From Boswellia sacra (Eukaryota; Streptophyta; Magnoliopsida; Sapindales; Burseraceae), in contig SNVD02011071.1 of the NCBI GenBank assembly GCA_013180625.2, positions 186,001 through 250,000 of the forward strand: a DNA stretch of 64,000 nucleotides. The letters run 5' to 3'. Below the pieces are notes generated by a model, which saw nothing but the letters and a program-made list of their open reading frames with translations, was not told the DNA's origin and searched no databases. Shown here in pieces: positions 28,925 through 41,990 of the stretch. Made by a program: the position numbers and the translations under genes. Numbering within the stretch: position 1 is the stretch's first letter; the number at the start of each line of letters is the position of its first letter.

Positions 28925-29830
28925 GCAAGGATATATAACTATTATCATTCAAATTATCTGATATGCTTTTAATTAAGTTTGATGACGATATAAATATTGA
29001 TAATCATATTTCCATTTGATGAGGGCCGGTAAGCTTTTGTACCCGAATCATCCAAGTTTGAATCATACTCGCTTAAATTATTTGAATTGTGTTTTATTAT
29101 CAAAATAACTATATATTTCCTATAAAATGTAAATTAGTGTAATATTTAAAAATTAAATAAACTTTATTATATTAGTTTATAATTGCGTTTTAAAATCTTG
29201 TGCATTACATGCATTATGACCATAGGTGGACCTATGTTGTAACCGTGGCTTCCACTGAAAAATTAAAATTTTATTATGCCCCTTAAGTTTTAATAGTTAC
29301 AAATTATATCTCAAATGTTCTTTGTATAAAAAGTACATAATTTCAATAAATCTACCATCTTGTATTTCGGTTCACCCTTAACTTTAAATATTACTTTTTT
29401 TTTAATTAAATCCTTTTAGAGTTACGTACTTAAGTGAGTTCATTTATGTGCCTTCATCTTATGTAATTATATGATTGAAATGTCATAATATATACTCACA
29501 TAATTTATTTTGAAGACATTTAAATATATATAATTATGTTTGGCACAGTAGATTCCATATTGGCTTGGTATTGGCTTTTGTTTCGGTGGAGAAGATGTTA
29601 GAAGACTCTGTGTACTATTTATATACACACGGAAGAAGGCAGTAGTACAAGTCAGGCTTGGATCTTGATTGTCTTTCAAAAAAGTAGGGCAAGTTTTATC
29701 ACTGCAGAATATTTATCTCCCCTTCACATTTGAAAGAAGCAGAAAACAAGATCTTCTGTTGTAGAGGAGAAAGTTACTTCTGTTCTTAAAAGTAAAATTG
29801 TGGTGGCCCTACTACTCAACACGTCCAACA
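28925..29830 (-). pseudogene. Relic of a second ACD6-like ankyrin gene: promoter, start and module end
   Basis: 29540-29830 matches the promoter and start region of the intact gene (23470-23745): TTGGTATTGGCTTTTGTTTC, AGAAGATGTTAGAAGACTC, a TATA box and the upstream TTGTGGTGGCCC. The ATG is followed by ESTVPN, against GSYLPN in the intact gene, then unrelated sequence. At about 29040-29085 the end of an ankyrin module survives (LSEYDSNLDDSG), with intron-like flank to about 28925. The body of exon 1 between these parts is gone. Same strand as the intact gene, about 6 kb upstream, so a decayed tandem paralogue. Confidence 0.65.
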
Positions 29831-29839
29831 GCCCTTTAT

Positions 29840-32800
29840 TTATATTATAATTCTTATTTCTTTTTTTTTTTTTTTTTATGTTTTACGGGGAAAACTGGCC
29901 TATTACACCACACCAGAAAGCCTTTGTCCTAAGCCGGTAACGTCTTTGCTACGAACAAGTAACATGTGTTTTTAAATTACAACAGCTTCACGTGATATTC
30001 CTTGAAATTCCAGCAGTCTTTCATTTTTTATTAGTAATGCTAAAAGTAAAAACGTAAAACAAATTTAAAACTTGTATACGTAAAAATAAAATAAAGGGTA
30101 TGAAAAATTAAAAAAAATATTTATCTATTATTATATTTTTATCTATATTTACGATTGTTGTAACCCGAATGTTCAACTATTAATTAATATATAGTTGTAT
30201 TTGGATTTAAAGTAAAAAAATGCAAAATAAAGTAAAAAATTCATTCGCATACAAGAAATTACTGATTTTTCTAAGTTTTCGAACATGAAGAAACATTGGA
30301 GCTGGGTGAATGATAAATATTATTAATGACTTTTCATTATATCCATGTTTGTTTGTTTTCGATGTAAAATGTCACTTCTTATCTATAATCTTGACTATCT
30401 ATGCAACGTGTTCATATTTACTAGTCAAAAAGATGTTTCAAAATCTGTGTAAAATAAATAAGATTGATCAACTACTCCATATAGTGATGTTATTATAAAA
30501 AATTTATTTAAAAAAAAAGGAAAGTCGACGGAAGAAAACGGAGTAAAAGGAAAAAAAAAAAAGGAAAGTTTATTTAAAAATCCCACTAAATCAACGAGTA
30601 AAAAAATGGCCGTCACAAATCTTTAAAAAATAAGTCTTCACCTACATCGGTTATGGTACATGTCGGATTTAATTTCTAGATATTGAAATTATATTGATCT
30701 AGCTAATAACTGGCAATGTGTATCATAAGTTATTTAAAAAAAATTACCACAACAGATTCATCTTCTTGGTACCGCAACATCTCATAAGCCCTAATATCAA
30801 TTGGGAAGTGAACTATACATTAATTTAGAAAGGAAGTGAACTATATATTAATTTGGAATTTAGATTTATACTTTTACCCATTTATTTTATTTTATTTATA
30901 TATTATATTTTATTATCATACATGATAGATATATTCGCAAATAATGAATTGGGCAAACCCTTTAAATTTTAAATTCAATGATTATATTGATTTGGGTTCC
31001 ATTACTGATCTAATACTGTCAGGTTACTCTCTTAAAAAACTGTGTATCGTTTCATCTTTCTTAGAAATTATAGTGCAAAAGAGAAAAAAGGGGACAATGT
31101 AGTAAAAATAAAAAGAAGAAACGGATTTTAAATCATTATAATTAGTTGATTTATTATTTTTAACCTTACTAAATCTTTCAACTAACATATATAGGACTGT
31201 AGGAGGTATATAACTCTTTATAGAATTAGAGTGGATATACGTTACTTGATCTAACCAAGGAAAGGTGGTGCAATGAAATTATCATAAAATTAATTTTAGA
31301 AATCATATGTTATCTTAATGATTTATATACTGTAATTTGTGCGAGGACAAACGCATGGATAACAGCTACAAAATAACTATATTATTTTCAAACCAGAGTA
31401 CGGTAAAACAATTCTTAATGTTCTTGGCATGTGAATAATGCCGGCCGTCCAAGATATATATATCTTTTTAAAATGTCAGTCCCATGTGAGATTGCTGGCT
31501 GGTTAGTTGAATGATTTTTTTTAATTATTAATCAATTGATTCAAAATGAAAACGCGCGATGTTACAAAATGGAATTCGTATACAAAACTGATTGTGGCTA
31601 ATCATTCGAAATTGACTGTTCACTTTATCTGAAACCGAGGCATAACTTGCGGATGAGCCGAGCGAACTTCGATACGCATGGAGTTCGACTTTGAGTACTT
31701 CGAGCTGTCTGACTTGCAGGTTGCATCACGCTTCTGATGACGTTTTAGATAAATTAATTCAAGCATCTACACATCCATATTTCATTCTGCACTCTGTGGC
31801 AGGATGAGTTTATCAATAGAAGAATTAATAACGACTTTTATGGTAGGCTATGTTTGAACTGAAAGCCAAAGATAGGAAAAAAAAATAGTCTAATGTTTAG
31901 AAAAAAATTAAAGGATAAAAATTTCATGTCCAAGGACCTAGAGGTGAAGAAAATACAATTTTGCGGGAGATGGACATTGCGGAACCAGTAGTGTTAACTA
32001 TAAATTTAATTTTGGTTAGATACTAAAGAAATTTAAAAACAATACTTCATCTTAAATTACAAATTTACGGTAGAGAGTAATAGCCAATTAGTTAGGGATA
32101 ATTATGAAAGTTTTAGTAAAAGTGAGTGTGATTATGAAAAAAAAAAAAAGAGAGATGCAAATAGCACCACCTTTTATACTATCTTATCTTAATTGAGAAT
32201 TATGGTTGCCTTTGTATGGACTACAGAGTTTTACTTATTAAGAACGATGAGAAAAATTCTTACTTTTTCATGGTATCTCGTCTTACATTTCTACTACTAT
32301 TTTTCCATAATTTAGATTTAGGTTAAATAGTTTTCCTTAAAAAGTGCTAATGAGCCGAACAGAGAGATGAGGAGATACTAGTCACGTGTGAATCACTTGA
32401 GAATTAAGACCAAAATATGGGACATTAAATTAGTGATTAATATACATTTCATTAGTCGATGAGCTGGAAAGGAGTCAAACAATTATATTTCTTGCCTTGT
32501 GATTCACAATCTAAGCTAATTAACCATCAAGTTGCGCAATCCAACAACACTAACCTTAAACGTACACCGGCCACGAGGAAGCAAGGCATCTTCAGCACGG
32601 AGTAAAGATAGCATACAATGAATAAACCAAATTTTGAGTGTTCAACATGTGATGTAGGGAATTCTGCGACTACCTGAATAAGTATGAGATATTTCAATAT
32701 GTCATTAATTTTGAGAATACTCATTATATTGAATAAACCAAATTCTCATTGATTCTCATGAATACCGAGAAATAACAAATACGCAATGAGAATGAATAAT

Positions 32801-32873
32801 AATAAAAAATTCTGCTGAAAACCTAATTCTAATGTTTAAAAAGCAACTTATTTATGGTAGATACCTATAGACA
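29840..32873. other. Intergenic region, no gene recognised
   Basis: AT-rich sequence with homopolymer runs. A small direct repeat GAAGTGAACTATA(C/T)ATTAAT lies near 30806-30850. No open frame has recognisable content. Confidence 0.4.
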
Positions 32874-33555
32874 TACTACGGAGAAAAATGACTATTTTCA
32901 ATGAAAAATTTCACCACAAAAAGTCAAAATTTTGTCGCAAATATTTTTTTGTAACAAAAATAAAATCATTTGCACTATGATGGTAATAAGTAGTTTTTTT
33001 TTTTTTTTGCGATGAAGTTAAAATTCAGTGCAAAAAAGTTTTAAGTGACAAACATGTCATCGTTAAAAGTGGGATTTTGCAACTAAACTTTTCGTCACTA
33101 AAGACTATATTCGATTATTAGGTTTTCTGTAACAAAAAAAAAAAAAAGAATTCACCTTTAGCAACAAAAATTGTCTCAAAATATGTTTTACAAGTTGTTT
33201 TCAACCCTTTAGCGACCATTTTTCATCGTAAAAGGTGGCTTTTTGCAATTATATGATGATCACTAAAACATAATTAATAATTTTTAAAATTAATTACATT
33301 CTGTAATTTACAAATTATTAAATAAATATTTTCATTTTATGAAAATATTTAAAATAAAAGAATAATTTTCATTATAGAACATAATTTTATATAAAAATAT
33401 TTTTATTGAATAATAATAAATTACAATAAAATATTTACAATAAGTGAAATTTATTCTTCCTAAAGAATTTTAAAAATTTAAAAAAAATTATAACCATATC
33501 CTTCAAAATAAAAAATAAAACAAAAAATTACCACCATATCCTTCAAAATCAATGT

Positions 33556-33810
33556 TGATAATTTGAAACAATATCAATAAGTACCCTCGAGTTTTGGTTT
33601 AATTTCAGTCGGAGAATGAATATGTATTTTTAATTAATCACACCCCTGAACTTATATAAAAATCATCATTTTCACCCTCAAACGATTATTTTCAGGGGTG
33701 TGATTGATTAACAATGGGCAACTTCGGGGGTGTGATTGATGAAAAATGTGTAGTTATTCTCCAATAGAATTAACTTAAAACTCCAAGATACTTATAAAAT
33801 TATCCCTTGA
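33556..33810. mobile_element. Foldback MITE nested in the CACTA derivative
   Basis: AAGTACCCTCGAGTTTTGG...CGGAGAATGA on the left pairs with the inverted right arm AAGTATCTTGGAGTTTTAAG...GGAGAATAA. The inner part repeats TCACACCCCTGAA and inverted GGGTGTGATTGAT. Borders are approximate. Confidence 0.6.
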
Positions 33811-34787
33811 TAATTTCTATTATATTCAATGTAATATACAAAGATAATTATAAAAAATAAAAGAAAATTAAAAAAATAAAAATTGCACTCCATAGCCACG
33901 CTTATTGCTGATCTTCTTGTAAAAATCTTCACGACACCACATTTTAAATAAACTTTTCAATAAAAATTGTTAATTAATAAAAATAAAAGCAAAAAAGCTC
34001 CAAGAAAAATATAAATCCATTAATAAAATATAGTACAACTCATAAATATATCTAAAAGATTAATGTAAGAATAAAAATAAGTGAATGTGTAGAAAAGAGG
34101 GAAAAAAAAAAGAATGTTAAGGAAAAGAAAATTAGAAAGAAGAGATGAAAATTAGAAAAGTAAAAATGAGAAAATAATAGAGTAGAATAGATTTATATGT
34201 ATTATATAAATTTTTGCGATGAATTTGAAAATTCATCGCAAAAAATCATTTAAAAGTTCAAAAAAATAAAAATCCTGACAAAAAATTTTAATTTTTTTGC
34301 AACATAATTTTTTCTTTTTATGATGAAGATGTCGTCTTAAAAAATTTTTCAAATAAGTGAAAAATGTGAAAAATTTGCCATGAAATTCTAAAATTTTGTG
34401 AGGAAATCTTTGCCTTTTACAACGTAGGAAAAAGTCTTTTAAAAAATTTCACGAAGCAGGTAAAATCCAACCTAAAATTTTAAAATTTTGCAATGAATTT
34501 GTACATTTGTCGATAAATTTAGGTTCGTTGCAAAAAGTCTAAAAATATTAAAATAAAAATCTAAAATCAAAAAATTAACATATGTATTATTGAATAATTA
34601 TTAATTTATTTATTATTTAAGTTCATTTGACACATAGTTAAACTTCTATTATATTGAATTGATATGAAATAGCATTAAATTAATTAATCATATAATAGCC
34701 ATGTACAAAAGAAATACAAATTAAAACACTAGGTTTGTCATAGTTTTAATTCAATATTTAGACATGTATATATATCTCATTATACTT

Positions 34788-34920
34788 TTCGTGTGTGTGT
34801 GTGTGTGTCGCGTTGTGTGTGTGTGTGTGTGTCGCGTGTGTGTGTCGCGTGTGCGTGTCACATGTGTGTGTGTGCGTGTGTGCGCGCGTGTGTGTGTGTG
34901 TGTGCGCGTGTGTGTGTGTT
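34788..34920. repeat. GT-rich microsatellite with CGCG interruptions
   Basis: A 130-bp run of GTGTGT broken by TCGCGT and GCGCG groups, with alternating purine-pyrimidine order almost throughout. It creates a Val-Cys-Arg open frame that is only a by-product of the repeat. Confidence 0.9.
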
Positions 34921-35860
34921 ATAAAAAGTACATTATTTACACAATGTATTAAATGAACTTATAGTTTAAATACACATTCGCTCAGAAGTTTTATTAGTTT
35001 TATACCATTATTTTATATCATTATAAATTTCTTTTGCAACAAGTTTATATAGAGCTAATTACACATTAAGATGTGGAAAATTGTGTACCTAAATAAATAT
35101 AGAGTAATTATAAATTTTACAAAACCTTTTGCGATGAATATTTAGTTGTAAAAGGTTATCTACTGTGACGAAAAATTTTTTGCGGAAGTTTAGGCATAGT
35201 TTGTAGGTACAAAACGTTATGCGATGAAAATTCATCGCAAAAATTCTTTTGTCGTGACGATAAATTCGTTATAAAAGGTTGGATGACATTAGTGATGGGA
35301 TAATCTTGAAAAACTTTTTGCAATAAGAAATTTCACCATGATATAAAACCTTTTGCGATGAATGTTTCTTCATAGAAGGTTAGATAAAGTTTTTTGGTAT
35401 AGTATTTCTTAGAACGTTTAGAAATTAAATATTCATTGCAAGTGGTCTTATATAGTGATGACGTATTCGTCACAAATGATTGGATGGATTCATGGTAGCA
35501 TAATGTTAAAAAAACCTTTTGCAACAAATATTTTGTCACAAAAGATCTTCTGTGCAACAAAACATTTGTCACAAGAGGCTAGATGAGATAATTTTCTAAA
35601 ATCTTTCATGATGAAATTTTTCATCATAAAGGTCTTTTATTGTCGTAAAAAGACTTCCTATAGTGGAGCAAATAAGGTGGTGAATTTTTTTGTTGCCACT
35701 AAATACCGTATTTTGCAGCTAAAAAATTGTTGCAAAATGTTTTTTTTTTTTGAAAAATTTTGCATGAGCTTTTGCAATGAAGTTTATATTTCATCACAAA
35801 AAAGTGGCTTTTTATAACAAGTCTTTTATCATTGCAAAAACTACTTTTCTTGTAGTGTAC

Positions 35861-37813
35861 AAAGATAATTCTAAAACATAAGTATAGGAGACACTTTTGA
35901 TTGGGTTGGACCGCTTCATAAGGGTGTTTTGTTGGGCTGGCAGAATGGTGTCACAAATCGAAAGGAGCTCAAGGCAATTGTCTTCTTTGGCAGGGGTGGG
36001 GGTAACTACACAAGCACTATAATGCCTAAGTTAGATGTCGATTATGTTTGGGTAAAATAGAGTAATAATCAAATGAAAATATAAGTATCATGAGAGAAGA
36101 ACGGAAGATGGAAGAAGGAAGTTTTGGGTCTGGCAGGGGTTCCCCTTGTCTGGTAGAGACTCTACTAGAGATTTCCCCTTAGAGACTCTACTAAACACAG
36201 TCATTCCATGCTTACTCTCCCCTTTTCCGATACAACCACCTAAATCTCTCTACCCAAGTGTGAAACTTCTAATAACCCCTATTTTCCAAGTGTTTACCTC
36301 ACTACCCTTTGAGCTAAGCCATTGTACTTAATATTCTGCTCGGCTTTGGGTTAATCTATGTGACATATTCAATCCCTCCAATAAGATAAATCTAATCCTA
36401 AAAGATAATAAAAATAAAATAATTTGGGACAAAATCGTAGAAAAATAAACTAAATTCTAAATGATGATAAGCTTTATAATCTTATTTTGCTTTGCATCAA
36501 CGAGGAATTAATTTTGAAGTGAAATTTTTTCCATATTATTTCATGCTTTGCCTAGATGAATTTGGTTTTTTTATTTTAAAAAAAATCATGGGAGATTTCA
36601 CAACAAAAGCAAGAGAAATGTGAAACATATTGATAAAAGGGAGAAGTTTTTATTGTGGAAAAATTCTGCAAACATGATGCCCTAGACATGAAAAATAAGG
36701 TGTACACATATACCGGTCTAAAATGAAGTGGATCTTGATAGTAAGATAGTTTTCTCTAAATATCATTCAATCATCTTAAGTATATCCACTCTATCAATGA
36801 TATATAAGTGTCAACCATGCATTGGATATCTCGAGCCACTAAGAGTAAACGCCATTGAAGGTTCCTCTATATTATGAAGTGTCCGTAACAACAAATGCCT
36901 TCAACTGAAGAAATTGTGGAAGATAATGTAATTATTCCTAAGGCAGTTGAAGCTAGCCAATTATTCGAGAAGTTAAAGACGGAAGAAAGAAGACTGGAAA
37001 TCGAGCAAGATCAAAACAATTAAGACCAACTTCTGCTTGTTGAACATCATCTCATTTTAAAGATCATGTTGAAAGATATGGCATATGCAATGACTTGTTA
37101 TCTACTTTTAAGTATCACAGTTGGTACAAACAGCCGAGGAGGGTTTTTTTTTTTTTTTTTTTTTGTTCAGGGGATGGATCCTAATTTAGCATACCTTTAG
37201 TAAATTGTTGGATTTTATTTGTAAATAGAGTTTATTATGTTTAAGTCATTATTATTTTTGGAATTTAATTGTTATTAGGATTTTTTATCTGATTTTCTAT
37301 ACTTGATTGATCAAAGAATGTCAAATTATAAATAGGTTCGTTACCACCATTTTAAAGCTATGGCTTATTAATTAAAAAAAAAAAAAACAAAATCCCGATT
37401 CTTTTCTGATAATTTGACTTTTTTACGAGATTTGGGAGTTAAACGGGCTTTCGAGATTGTATTTAGTGCCTATATCTATTCGGCTGCGTAACAACACTTT
37501 GCAGAAGTATCAATCCACCTCAATAGAGACGGCAAAAGTAAATGTTCCCTTTCGAATGATTTTGCATCGTTATCACACATGCCCTATCGTTACTGAGCTT
37601 TTACCCATCTAGACTGCCTTTGTTCGGAAACTCTTTCCCATAACTTTAATAATTTCAATAACGACTTCTCTTATTTGTACTCAAAAGAGTAAATGTCTTC
37701 CTTCTAATGTTCCTAGCAACTTCCAAGTAGATTTTTTTAAGCTAAGCAAGTCTAAGCTAGTATATATTTCTAATATGATAACGAACTGCCGTGTAAATCC
37801 TTATATCGCATTA
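35861..37813. other. Intergenic region, no gene recognised
   Basis: Contains a 42-codon plus-strand frame (about 36896-37024) with a charged sequence and no recognisable motif, plus a poly-T run at 37145-37164. Nothing here could be supported as a gene. The part from about 37770 on belongs to the duplicated flank described at 38326. Confidence 0.35.
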
Positions 37814-37821
37814 GACCAGAG

Positions 37822-38316
37822 TAGGGGTGGCATTCGTGTCGTGTCGTGTCGACCCATTTAATTATTCGTGTCAAAACATGAAACCCAAACCCACCCGATT
37901 ATTAAACGTGTTACCCACGTGTCGTAATCGTGTCATATTTAATTCGCATAATTTACTTAATTGTTTAACTTAGTTATACATAATATATTATATTCTCTAT
38001 ATTTAAATCAATTAAAATTATTTTTAAAATATAAACTATAAAAAAATATTATTAAAATCATCATAATTTATTATTTTAAAAATTAATTTATTTTATAGTA
38101 TAAAAATTTCAGTTTTATAATAAATATATTGTAAGTAGTAATAATTTATATCATTGAATGAATTTACATATTAAGGATATACAAAATATATTTAACTATT
38201 CGTGTCATTAAACGGGTTGGCGTATTGAATACCTTCAACACTAACCCGACCCATTTATTAATCGTGTAGCGTGTTCCTGTCGTGTTCGCGGGTCGTGTCA
38301 AAAATTCCCACCCCTA
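37822..38316. mobile_element. Non-autonomous hAT-like element with perfect 8-bp target duplication
   Basis: Begins TAGGGGTGGCATTCGTGTCG and ends, inverted, TAGGGGTGGGAATTTTTGAC. GACCAGAG flanks both sides exactly (37814-37821 and 38317-38324). GTGTCGTGTCG-rich ends surround an AT-rich core. The duplicated sequence near 39050-39085 lacks the insert, giving an empty site. 495 bp, no coding capacity. Confidence 0.88.
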
Positions 38317-38325
38317 GACCAGAGA

Positions 38326-39463
38326 CGAAATTCCGGCCTTCAATGAGAACAAGCCCCACATTGGAGCAGAACTATTCATAGGAAGGAATAATACTTGTGG
38401 GTACATTCTAAAGTCGTTTAAATTGTTTCAAGTGCTTTGTTTTGCCTCTTCGTATTTCAGATATACCTTACAATTTACATCTGCAACTAGTTACAAAGTG
38501 GTCAGACGTTTAATATTTTCATATAGGTATAAAACTAAATTGCTTAAGGTAGCATTAGATATATTCCCAAAACCACTGAAAATGTGGCAAAAGATGCATC
38601 AATTTTCTAATACTTGATATTATCCAAAACCGTAACAACAATAAAACCAAATAAAAATTGTATCAAGCTGAATGTGCGTGTTGACTAATAATAGAAAACA
38701 ATTTATGTACCCGAACAAGATATTCTCATTACACATGCCTTTACTGGATAATAACAAATTAACTACAAGTCACAAAAAAAAAAAAAATAAAGGATGACCA
38801 CCAATGAACCCATCCATCACTTTGACCTACTACACTCTTCACATCTCGCAGTCGAACAACCAAAACACGAAATGCCAAACCAAATGCAGACTGAAGATGA
38901 TAAGAGAGACACGTTTACAAAAAGTAAATTTTGATATTGTCCCTCACCATAATGCACGTGTGTATGACTTGTACCAGGCTACCAGCCAAATACGGATTCT
39001 TACGCCACGAACCTCCTAGTTGCTATTCATAATACGATAACAAATTGACATGTGACATCTTATAGGGCTCACATCAGAAACTTCCACCCAACATTCTATG
39101 AGAAGAAGCCCATAAAGCACCAAAACTAGTATATAAGAAAGGAAAAATATTATCCTCTGACCGTTTAATAGTTCAGACATGCATAATATCCGCAACCAGT
39201 TACAAAGAGATCATAAGGCAGTTAATAGTTTCATACAGTTAAATCCTAACAACTGCTTAAGGTAACATCAGATGTATACCTGAAATGGCTAAAAATATAC
39301 CAAAAGAAACAATAAATTTCCCACACTTAATATTACCCAAAACTCGAACACCAGTAAAACAAGAAAAAATTGTCGGCCTGAATGTGTTAGTTGATTAACA
39401 AGAGAGAAAAACTGTATCTAGCTAAGTGAAATTCTCATTACAGACTTCACAACAGGACAACAA
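38326..39463. repeat. Tandem duplication of the downstream flank of the 42.4-kb gene
   Basis: 38326-39010 (copy 1) is about 70-80% similar by eye to 39072-39463 plus 42184-42410 (copy 2, split by a transposon). Shared phrases include AGTTACAAAG(T/A)G(G/A)TCA, ATTGCTTAAGGTA/CTGCTTAAGGTA, CTTCACATCTC and CAGACTGAAG(A/G)TGATAA. The right end of copy 2 runs into the last exon of the membrane-protein gene, so the copies are duplicated 3' UTR and flank. Confidence 0.7.
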
Positions 39464-39554
39464 GGGTGTGTTCTTTCTTGTTTCATGTGTTTTTGTTTCC
39501 AAAATGATTTGGAAAATGAATTTCATGGATTCAGAGAATGTATTTTAAGTAAAG

Positions 39555-39866
39555 GATATGCGTTTGGAAATTTTTTTTGGAATTGGAATTTTGAAAACAA
39601 AAACAAGATATGCGTTTGAAAATGTTTTCTGGAATTGGAATTTTGAAAACAAAAACAAGATATGCGTTTGGAAATGTTTTCTGGAATTGGAATTTCCAAA
39701 ACAAAAACAAGATATGCGTTTGGAAATGTTTTCTGGAATTGGAATTTCCAAAACAAAAATAAGATATGTATTTGGAAATGAATTCTGGAATTGAAATTTT
39801 GAAAATAAAAACAAGATAATGAATCATTAAAATAAATTTTCAAAACAAAAATATAAAATACGTTTG
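39555..39866. repeat. 52-bp minisatellite, about six units
   Basis: GATATGCGTTTGGAAATG starts units at 39555, 39607, 39659, 39711 and 39763, with a partly degenerate sixth at 39815. The 52-bp period explains the long overlapping open frames in several reading frames, since 52 is not a multiple of three. It lies near the left end of the gene-carrying transposon. Confidence 0.9.
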
Positions 39867-40757
39867 AAAATGAATCCAAAACACTCGTTCCATTAAACTG
39901 TATAAATAATAGGCTTGATAACAGTTATTACTATTTTCTTACATATTAAATAAATTGTTTACTAATATTAAATACATCTTAATTTTTTTTCGAATTCTTT
40001 TTTTCTTTTTAATTTAAGGGTCATTAGCACACGAAGCTTATTTTAACAATGAGCATTTGTTTAAAGTAATAACTGATAATTTGATTTCAGAAAAAATTGT
40101 AGTTTTGTAATTACCTATCAAATATCACAACCTATAATGAGTAACTATATCTGGACAATAAGTAACGTATCCGAGCAATGATTATTATTATTATTATTAT
40201 AGGACAAAAAAGGGAAGAAATTAGAAGAAAAATGATTGTTTTCCTCGTTTGTTAACAAATCAAGCTACTTGTAAGATTAAATGCTAAATTTGTTCACCAA
40301 TTTGGCCCAAATCACAGCCATGAAGTGAATTGGTATACAGTTCCCAGCTTTTTCTCTAAGATTAAAAATAAAATTAAAATTAAAAAGTTGCACATACAAC
40401 TAAGCTTAGCCGAAAAGAAAAAGAAAAAAAAAAGTGATTAATAAATTGATAATAATAATGCCAACAGTTGCAATAAACAAACCATAATGTCAAATACAAA
40501 ATTTGGTAGATTGTCGATTTCACGACACAAATGGAAACAAACTTTCGTATCAAATTAATCCTCTATGTAGTTAACTGTTAGCATACGCTAAGTCTCTTAA
40601 AGAACTATCCGAAGCTAAACAATGGATAATCGTGCATAGGACCATTTTGCTGGACACAGCAGAGCCGAAGAACCACATTGCCGAGCAAATCACTTGGGCC
40701 CTTATAGAGGAGCAGAGGACCCCATTTTGAATACAAGGTTGACACTTGAAGTTCAAG

Positions 40758-40935
40758 TCAGATATCTAACTGCTTCCTCCCAGCTCCTGGCAACAAGTTT
40801 GCCAGCTGAGAAAGTATGGATGAATTTGCTTGTCCAAATCCAAGGATACCATCAACTGCTGCTTCAGAAGATGACGCTAGGTCCCCAGTTTGTCTATTTC
40901 CACAACTATCCAGCAAAGGAACTTTTATAAATAAG
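40758..40935 (-). pseudogene. Captured exon of a plant A1 aspartic protease
   Basis: Minus-strand translation contains CGNRQTGDLASSSEAAVDGI followed by LGFGQANSSILSQLA, matching the region after the first catalytic Asp in plant pepsin-like (aspartic proteinase 36/39-type) enzymes. It is preceded by an acceptor-like TTTATAAAAG. The expected SSGKVKK..AHCLD continuation is replaced by unrelated codons and a stop. No catalytic DTG/DSG motif is included, so it cannot make an enzyme. Confidence 0.7.
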
Positions 40936-41649
40936 CAATAATTTATGAAACCAAGAATCAAGATTCTCATAAGCCAGAGAAAAGTCTTGAAACAAATTGC
41001 ACTATAAGAAGAAACTGTCAATGGTTATAATGTCTAACCACGACAGTGACTCAGAATGATAACAAGGTCTAGCATCAAAATCGATCTCTCACCTTTCAGC
41101 TTAGCTTTGATTCTTTATTTAGTTTTTGGTCCCACTAAGTTTGTTGCTTAATCTACCACTTAACACTAATGCCTGACTCACATATTCTTTGATTAATTCG
41201 TGGCATGTGTGGATTGATCAATAATTAACTGAGAAATCAACTATTTCAACAATGATTAAATACATTAACTACATGAATATAAGTATGAAAATTTGAAACA
41301 GAACTATGAGAAGTAGGTGGCATAGACATATGTACAAACTAACAAGTAAATTGTTCTTTACACACACAACGACAACACTTCCATACAAATCTAATTGACA
41401 ACACAACTGCACTACATACAAATCCAGATCACCTCAATTCCACCAATTCATTTCAAGAGAAACCCAAAAATCACCTCAATTCAGCCATCAATTTCATTTT
41501 TATACACACAGAAAAACAAATCAATTCCACAACAACCGAATATTGAGCAACCAACATCCACTACCACCAGCAAACACACCAATCTCGCACATTTTTCATT
41601 GTATAATTACCCAAAAAACCAATATATTCATACAACTGTTACCTCACAC

Positions 41650-41990
41650 AACCGGGTTTTAGTTGAGCAGATCGGCGACGGCGAAGGAGAGGAGATAAGA
41701 AGAGGCGAGATGGGAGGTGGTGAGGTCGAGAAAGGCCCAGCGCTGACGAGCAAGCGGCTGATGTCGAGGTTGGTGACGGAGGCGTCGACGGTGGAGACGA
41801 TCTGCTACGGTTGTTCTGCTTCTGACGTTGGCGAAGGAGAGCGGAGATGAAGAGGCGAGAAGAAAGGTGATGAGGCCGAGAAACGAACAGGCGGAGATGG
41901 AGAAGGAGAGTAGAGGAGGAGGCGATGGTGGCAAGGAGTGTAGATGGCAGTTCTGAGGTGAAAAACGGTGGAAACGAGTTTAGGGCGCAG
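41650..41990. other. GC-rich block inside the transposon, possible second captured gene fragment
   Basis: The block is rich in GGCGA/GAGGCG and stands out from AT-rich surroundings. On the minus strand one frame reads LLSFSISACSFLGLITFLLA followed by Arg-rich residues, which would suit a 5' exon with a signal peptide, but no family was recognised. Confidence 0.3.

Larger units (their letters stand above)
32874..35857. mobile_element. Non-autonomous CACTA derivative with subterminal repeats
   Basis: The right end inverted is CACTACAAGAAAAGTAG; the left end TACTACGGAGAAAAATGAC aligns with it. Both flanks carry dozens of short direct and inverted motifs (GCGATGAA, TTCATCGCAAAA, TTTTTGCAA, CGTCGTGA-like), the subterminal arrays that CACTA transposases bind. 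There is no transposase frame in 3 kb. A clear 3-bp target duplication was not found because the left terminus is degraded. Confidence 0.7.

Noticed and set aside
34764..34952. Val-Cys-Arg repeat open frame
   Set aside because: It is the translation of the GT/GC microsatellite.
36896..37024. 42-codon frame MPSTEEIVEDN...
   Set aside because: It has a start and a charged sequence, but no recognised motif, splice partner or promoter; too weak to call.
39523..39879. Overlapping Phe/Ile-rich open frames in several frames
   Set aside because: A 52-bp minisatellite without stops reads open in three frames in turn; there is no start context or homology.
41395..41850. Plus-strand 151-codon frame
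   Set aside because: The sequence is low-complexity Thr/Ile/Gln then Gly/Glu, read antisense to the GC-rich captured block; no family match.
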